17,815 nt of DNA from CAISTG01 sp964455185 (lineage in GTDB: Bacteria; Patescibacteriota; Patescibacteriia; 2-01-FULL-39-33): NCBI GenBank assembly GCA_964455185.1, contig CAYVUR010000015.1, forward strand, positions 1-17,815. Reading direction: 5' to 3'. The notes beneath the pieces were generated by a model. That model had not been told where the DNA came from. It saw only the letters and a program-made list of their open reading frames with translations, and searched no databases. Numbering within the stretch: the stretch's first letter is position 1; every line of letters begins with the position of its first letter. Below are positions 13,929-17,815 of the stretch, in pieces. The position numbers and the translations under genes are program-made.

Positions 13929-13957
13929 ATAATATCAAATTACAATAAAAAAGTCAA
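13929..13957 (-). promoter_or_regulatory. Promoter of secG
   Basis: Minus strand TTGACT (13957-13952), a 17-bp spacer, TATTAT (13934-13929) with TGA directly before it (extended -10). This is one of the best promoters in the window. A 10-bp direct repeat, ATTTGATATT on the minus strand, covers both boxes (13956-13965 and 13931-13940), 25 bp apart. Confidence 0.65.
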
Positions 13958-13986
13958 TATCAAATATTAAAAATTAATTAATAATA

Positions 13987-14015
13987 TTTAAATCAAAACA
14001 TTATTATGCTATAAT
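13987..14015 (+). promoter_or_regulatory. Promoter of the 14040-15629 gene
   Basis: TTTAAA (13987-13992), a 17-bp spacer, then consensus TATAAT (14010-14015) preceded by TGC (extended -10). The expected start is about 18 nt before the ATG. It is divergent from the secG promoter, with about 30 bp between the two -35 boxes. Confidence 0.65.
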
Positions 14016-14039
14016 CATAACAGAAAAATAAATTAAAAT

Positions 14040-15629
14040 ATGCCTCAAATAACTGGAGAAAGTGAATGGCTTTTACAGGAAATGTCTTCCACTAAAAAAC
14101 GGGAGATACCTAATGATGTAGCCAAAATAAAACTTAATCAATTAGTTTCTAAACTTGGCTTTTTTTATGAAAAAGTCAGAAATGCTATTGATTATAATGA
14201 AGAACATTTAATTCGAAGAACTTCTCTAAAACGATTGCTTAACCGTCAGGTTAATTTTTTAATGAAGAAAAATCCTATCAAAATAAGTGAAACTTTAATA
14301 CATGAATTTATTAGAGCTAAATATCTACCTAATGATGAACTTCCAGAGACTGATATTGAAGAAGTAGCTATCATTATTGCTAAATATTTAATGGTACTTC
14401 AATATTTTACACAAAACCCTCCACCTGATTATAAAAAAGTAGTTGATTGGGTTACTGGACTAATGGTTTGTGAAATAGATGAATTTCTTTTCTCTGATCA
14501 TCGAGAAACAGCATTAATCAACTATGCTTATGGGGAAATGGTAAAAAGTATTAATTTTTCTAAATCGGATCTTGATGAAAAAGAAAGAAACTTACAAATT
14601 TACATTGCAGTTTTAAGAAATCTTATAAAAGCAGACCAACAATTGCTTAATTATTTATTATTTAAACTTTATCAACCAAATTGGAATAATATTACTCCAG
14701 AAGAAACTAAAAAATTATTACCTCAATTACTTTCTTTTAAGAAAAAAATAGAACAACACTTAAATCATCCTTCAGGATATCAAATAGGTAAAATACTAAA
14801 AACTCAAGCAATATTTTTTAACATTATTAAAGAAATTATCTCAGATAATTTAATAGAAAATAGAGAAATATTTAATAATGAAAATAAATTAACAGAAAAA
14901 ATAAGAGAAGTTTGCCATAAAAAATATAAAACTACTCGCACTAAATTATTAGGCAGTATTTTTAGAGTTATTATTTATATTTTTCTAACTAAAACTATTC
15001 TTGCTATATTATTAGAATTACCTTATGATCAAATTTTCTTAGGACATATTAATTGGTTAGCATTAATAATTAACGTTATTTTTCATCCAATCTTAATGGC
15101 TATTATAGCTTTAACCATCAAAATACCTGGTCCTCAAAATACAGAAATTATAATTGAAGAAATTAAAAAAATTATTTATGGGTCAGAAAGAAAGCTTGTT
15201 TACAAACCTAAAAACTCTTTACGCTTTGGATCTTGGTCTTTTATTATATTTAATTCTATTTACTCAATAATGTTTTTAGCTTCTTTTGGAGTTATTTTAT
15301 GGATCTTGTATCGTCTTAATTTCAATTTCTTGTCTGGAGCTTTATTTATTTTCTTCTTAACTTTAGTTAGTTTCTTTGGTTTTCGTTTACGTAATATTGC
15401 TAATCAATACTCTGTAATACCTAGAAAAGAAAATTTTAGAAATTTCTTAATAGATTTTTTTACTTTGCCAATTATCAGTGTAGGACGATTTCTTTCTGTT
15501 AATTTTTCAAAAATTAATATTATGATTTATATTTTAGATTTTATTATTGAAACTCCTTTTAAGGCCTTAATAGAAACATTAGATAAAGCTTTGGGTTTTA
15601 TTAGAGAAAAAAGAGAGGAAATATCTTAA
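14040..15629 (+). CDS. Large hypothetical membrane protein with helical N-terminal half
   Basis: 529 residues that I cannot assign to a named family, although I have the impression of similar long proteins in CPR genomes. Residues 1-295 are polar, probably mostly helical and cytoplasmic (LIHEFIRAKYLPNDELPETDIEEVA, ending in a Lys/Glu-rich stretch). About four transmembrane segments follow, near 300-325, 338-360, 402-428 and 432-450. The C-terminal 70 residues are amphipathic and end in EKREEIS. A region between the second and third segments, with IIIEEIKKIIYGSERKLVYKP, could be a cytoplasmic loop. No catalytic or nucleotide-binding motif is visible. It is a single-gene unit with its own promoter and terminator and no SD. 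The terminator separates it from the sdp operon. Confidence 0.75.
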   Translation: MPQITGESEWLLQEMSSTKKREIPNDVAKIKLNQLVSKLGFFYEKVRNAIDYNEEHLIRRTSLKRLLNRQVNFLMKKNPIKISETLIHEFIRAKYLPNDELPETDIEEVAIIIAKYLMVLQYFTQNPPPDYKKVVDWVTGLMVCEIDEFLFSDHRETALINYAYGEMVKSINFSKSDLDEKERNLQIYIAVLRNLIKADQQLLNYLLFKLYQPNWNNITPEETKKLLPQLLSFKKKIEQHLNHPSGYQIGKILKTQAIFFNIIKEIISDNLIENREIFNNENKLTEKIREVCHKKYKTTRTKLLGSIFRVIIYIFLTKTILAILLELPYDQIFLGHINWLALIINVIFHPILMAIIALTIKIPGPQNTEIIIEEIKKIIYGSERKLVYKPKNSLRFGSWSFIIFNSIYSIMFLASFGVILWILYRLNFNFLSGALFIFFLTLVSFFGFRLRNIANQYSVIPRKENFRNFLIDFFTLPIISVGRFLSVNFSKINIMIYILDFIIETPFKALIETLDKALGFIREKREEIS

Positions 15630-15663
15630 ATTAAAATCAATTATTTTCTATAATTTAATCAAC

Positions 15664-15688
15664 GCTTCTATCGAAGCATTTTTATTTT
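15664..15688 (+). terminator. Intrinsic terminator of the 14040-15629 gene
   Basis: GCTTC (15664-15668) and GAAGC (15673-15677) form a short stem with a 4-nt TATC loop, followed by ATTTTTATTTT. It lies 35 nt after the stop codon. Confidence 0.75.
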
Positions 15689-15705
15689 AAAAAATAATTA
15701 AACTC

Positions 15706-15734
15706 TTGACGCTTCATTTATTAATTATTAATAT
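15706..15734 (+). promoter_or_regulatory. Promoter of the sdpR-sdpI-capA operon
   Basis: TTGACG (15706-15711), a 17-bp spacer, then TAATAT (15729-15734). The -10 overlaps the left edge of the palindrome at 15731-15754, so a bound repressor would block it. Confidence 0.6.
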
Positions 15735-15762
15735 TTAGATATATATCTAAATATCTAAATAT
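15731..15762. promoter_or_regulatory. Probable operator of the ArsR/SdpR-type repressor
   Basis: A 24-bp perfect palindrome (15731-15754, half-site ATATTTAGATAT / ATATCTAAATAT) is followed by a third copy of the right half-site at 15751-15762, which runs into the sdpR start codon. Three evenly repeated half-sites between -10 and ATG strongly suggest autorepression by the gene just downstream, as known for SdpR. Confidence 0.65.
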
Positions 15763-16021
15763 GTCTTTATCATTAACTTTTTCTGCTTTAGCTGATAAAA
15801 ATAGAAGAAAAATTATTAATTTACTTAAAAGAAAAGAGCTAACGGTAGGAGAAATAAAAAATAAATTATCAATTACCGGTGCCACCTTATCACATCACTT
15901 AGATATCCTTAAACGAGCCGGATTAGTATCTTCTAGACGTTCTGGTCAACAAATAATTTATTCTCTTAATTTAAGTACTCTTGAGGAAGTATTAGAAAAA
16001 ATAATAGATATTTTAAATTAA
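15761..16021 (+). CDS. sdpR: ArsR-family transcriptional repressor, SdpR-like
   Basis: Small winged-helix repressor of 86 residues. FSALADKNRRKIINLLKRKELTVGEI (residues 7-32) is the ArsR/SdpR opening, LSITGATLSHHLDILKRAGLV (36-56) is the recognition helix-turn-helix, and SRRSGQQIIYSLN (58-70) is the wing. No metal-binding Cys pair is present, as in SdpR and unlike metal-sensing ArsR. It is encoded four bases before an SdpI-family gene, the arrangement of Bacillus subtilis sdpRI. In that system SdpR represses its own operon until SdpI sequesters it at the membrane when the SdpC toxin is present. The palindrome at 15731-15754 is its likely operator. The leader is very short and the ATG lies within the last half-site. 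Confidence 0.87.
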   Translation: MSLSLTFSALADKNRRKIINLLKRKELTVGEIKNKLSITGATLSHHLDILKRAGLVSSRRSGQQIIYSLNLSTLEEVLEKIIDILN

Positions 16022-16025
16022 AAAT

Positions 16026-16694
16026 ATGAGAAAAAACATTCTTAATCTAAGTATAAAAAGTGAAATTTTTCCTATTACAATAATTATTATTTGTTTTTTA
16101 TTTTCTGTTTATTTCTACTTCAACTTTCCAGACATAATCGCTACTCATTGGAACTTTAGAGGTGAAGTTGATGATTGGTCTAATAAAATTTGGGGGACAT
16201 TTTTTCTGCCTAGTATTATTTTATTAATGTATTTAATGATGTTAATATTACCTTATTTTGATCCTAAACAAGAACGTTATAAAGAATTTACTAAGCCTTA
16301 TGCCATTTTTAGATCAATATTAATAACAGTTTTAGTTTTAATTTATTTAATAACTGGTTTTTACAATCTTGGTTATAATTTTAAGGTAGTTAATATTATT
16401 ACTTTTATTATAGGATTAACTATGATTATCATTGGCAATTATTTAGGAAAAATAAAAAATAATTGGTTTGTAGGTATACGTAATCCTTGGACATTATCAT
16501 CAGAAAATGTTTGGACCAAAACTCATCGTTTATCAGGAAAATTATTTATAATTTTAGGAATTATAATTATCATTGCCCCCTATTTACCTTCATTATTGGC
16601 TACTATATTATTTAGTTTAGGAATAATAATGGTTTTAATTAGCAGTACTATTTATTCTTACTTTTTATTTAAAAAAGAAAAACATGAAAACTAA
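16026..16694 (+). CDS. sdpI: SdpI-family membrane protein (DUF1648 plus SdpI domain)
   Basis: In B. subtilis SdpI gives immunity to the SdpC killing peptide and relays its presence to SdpR; other members have unknown triggers. The 222 residues have the standard domain order. An N-terminal helix leads to the DUF1648 motif IIATHWNFRGEVDDWSNK (about 37-54). After further membrane segments comes the SdpI signature GNYLGKIKNNWFVGIRNPWT (137-156) with VWTKTHRLSGKLF following. About six transmembrane helices are predicted. It lies four bases after sdpR and its last 11 bases overlap the capA start. No SdpC-like toxin gene is visible in the window, so the inducing peptide may come from another cell, possibly the host or a competitor. 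Confidence 0.9.
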   Translation: MRKNILNLSIKSEIFPITIIIICFLFSVYFYFNFPDIIATHWNFRGEVDDWSNKIWGTFFLPSIILLMYLMMLILPYFDPKQERYKEFTKPYAIFRSILITVLVLIYLITGFYNLGYNFKVVNIITFIIGLTMIIIGNYLGKIKNNWFVGIRNPWTLSSENVWTKTHRLSGKLFIILGIIIIIAPYLPSLLATILFSLGIIMVLISSTIYSYFLFKKEKHEN

Positions 16695-17781
16695 AAAAGT
16701 TATTTATTTAATTATTATTGTAATAGGTACTGCGATTATTGGTGGCTGTCAAAAACAAACTTTACAATTAGAAAAAAAATCTAATCAGATTGAGACGCCA
16801 ATTATTATTAATTCTGAATCTGAAACAGAAAAAACAAATAATTTATCTCTAAATAAAAATAATTCAAAAACTATTTTGATTTTTGGCGGAGACGTAATGT
16901 TATCGAGGGTAGTAGAGCAAAAAATGGAAAAATATAAAGATTATACTTGGCCCTTTAAAAAAATAGCTTCTTTATTAAAAGAAGCTGATATTGCTATTAT
17001 CAATTTGGAATCTCCCTTTACTAATTCTCAAAAATATTTCGTACCTAGTGGCTCTTTCAGTTTCAATGCTAATCCCCAATCAATACAAGGATTAATTTTA
17101 GCTGGAATAGATTTAGTAACTTTAGCCAATAATCATTTTGGCAACCAAGGAGTAATTGGTATGAAAGATACTTTTAAAGTATTACAAGAAAATGACATTG
17201 CTTTTGTTGGTGCGGGAAATAATTTTACAGAAGCGCATCAACCGGCCCTAATAGAAAAAAATGGAATAACTTTTGCTTTTCTTAATTATGGCTACCCTGA
17301 CCAGCTTTATGTTGCCAACTCTTCTACACCAGGAATCGCTAACATGAATTTAATAGAAATGAAAAAAGACATTGAACTTAATAAACAAAAATCTGATGTA
17401 GTTATAGTAATAATGCATGCGGGCACTGAATATACTAACAAACCTAACTATCAACAAAAGGAATTTGCTAAACAAGCGATTGATGCTGGAGCTGATTTAG
17501 TAATTGGCCATCATCCTCATTGGGTTCAAATAACAGAAATTTATCAAGGCAAGCCAATTATTTATTCTTTGGGCAATCTAGTATTTGATCAAATGTGGTC
17601 AACAGAAACTCAACAAGGAGCATTGGCTAAAATAATCTTTGAAAACAACTCTATTGCTTCCATTGAAATAATTCCTATAAAAATAAAAGATTATGGACAA
17701 CCGGAAATAATTTCTGACGAAAGAGAAAAAGAAATTATCCTTAAAAGGATGGGGTTAAACAATAATTTTTTAATAAAATAA
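16684..17781 (+). CDS. capA: CapA-family lipoprotein (poly-gamma-glutamate capsule biosynthesis-like)
   Basis: CapA-family proteins have a calcineurin-like metallophosphoesterase fold; some take part in poly-gamma-glutamate capsule synthesis, and the function of many is unproven. Features of the 365 residues: a signal peptide with lipobox IIGGC (lipidated Cys near residue 22); a polar linker rich in Asn, Ser and Glu; then GGDVMLSR (about 69-76), INLESPFT (about 107), LANNHFGNQG (about 147), MHAGTEY (about 244) and GHHPHW (about 275), the family metal-ligand motifs in order. The usual Asp after NNH is Asn in this protein. It overlaps sdpI by 11 bases (ATGAAAAC within the sdpI end), so the two are translationally coupled and share the sdpR-controlled promoter. 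No capB/capC genes are present. The end of the gene is complete. Confidence 0.88.
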   Translation: MKTKKVIYLIIIVIGTAIIGGCQKQTLQLEKKSNQIETPIIINSESETEKTNNLSLNKNNSKTILIFGGDVMLSRVVEQKMEKYKDYTWPFKKIASLLKEADIAIINLESPFTNSQKYFVPSGSFSFNANPQSIQGLILAGIDLVTLANNHFGNQGVIGMKDTFKVLQENDIAFVGAGNNFTEAHQPALIEKNGITFAFLNYGYPDQLYVANSSTPGIANMNLIEMKKDIELNKQKSDVVIVIMHAGTEYTNKPNYQQKEFAKQAIDAGADLVIGHHPHWVQITEIYQGKPIIYSLGNLVFDQMWSTETQQGALAKIIFENNSIASIEIIPIKIKDYGQPEIISDEREKEIILKRMGLNNNFLIK

Positions 17782-17815
17782 ATATTTGATATTAATTTTA
17801 TTACTATTTTATAAT

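Overview
The gene content points to a Candidate Phyla Radiation (Patescibacteria, Parcubacteria-like) genome. The indications are a short MurE-type ligase with almost no N-terminal UDP-binding domain, a CPR-style RNase J with a disordered N-terminal extension, a SpeD-like pyruvoyl enzyme, long hypothetical membrane proteins and very few Shine-Dalgarno sequences. This rests on recognising families by eye; no search was run. Two runs of N (3620-3651 and 4967-4978) show that this is a scaffold, probably metagenomic.

Layout. Positions 1-517 (minus) hold the N-terminal part of murE, cut by the window edge. Positions 518-1772 hold a solitary, GC-rich hypothetical gene (977-1534, minus) with its own promoter, structured leader, strong SD and strong terminator. 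Its C-terminus looks like the variable region of a diversity-generating retroelement (DGR) target. Positions 1773-5038 are a tight minus-strand operon read in the order nif3-like, U32 peptidase, ruvA, COG2426 membrane protein, with promoter and terminator visible. Positions 5145-6191 (membrane protein) and 6318-8132 (ftsH) are single minus-strand units, each followed by a hairpin terminator. From 8229 to 9334 (plus) lie a CDP-alcohol phosphatidyltransferase, a GC-rich 60-bp element and a SpeD-like gene, closed by a bidirectional terminator shared with the convergent RNase J gene. Positions 9422-13896 (minus) read secG, an anchored peptide-binding protein, tRNA-Leu(CAG), then rnj. Positions 14040-15629 (plus) encode a 529-residue unknown membrane protein. 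Positions 15761-17781 (plus) are an sdpR-sdpI-capA operon whose promoter overlaps a 24-bp perfect palindrome.

How the genes fit together. Most encode envelope biogenesis and quality control (murE, phosphatidyltransferase, FtsH, SecG), nucleic acid maintenance (RuvA, RNase J) and envelope defence or surface functions (SdpRI, CapA). The sdp unit looks like an autoregulated immunity or envelope-stress operon.

The most striking large-scale signal is base composition. Roughly 80-4750 is about 40-50% GC, while everything to the right is mostly 20-30% GC. The steps fall inside murE (near 80) and inside the nif3-like gene (near 4750, from 62% to 23% GC within about 100 bases). Either two related genomes have been joined in assembly, or a segment was exchanged by homologous recombination. 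The strongest candidate for unusual biology is the 977-1534 gene.
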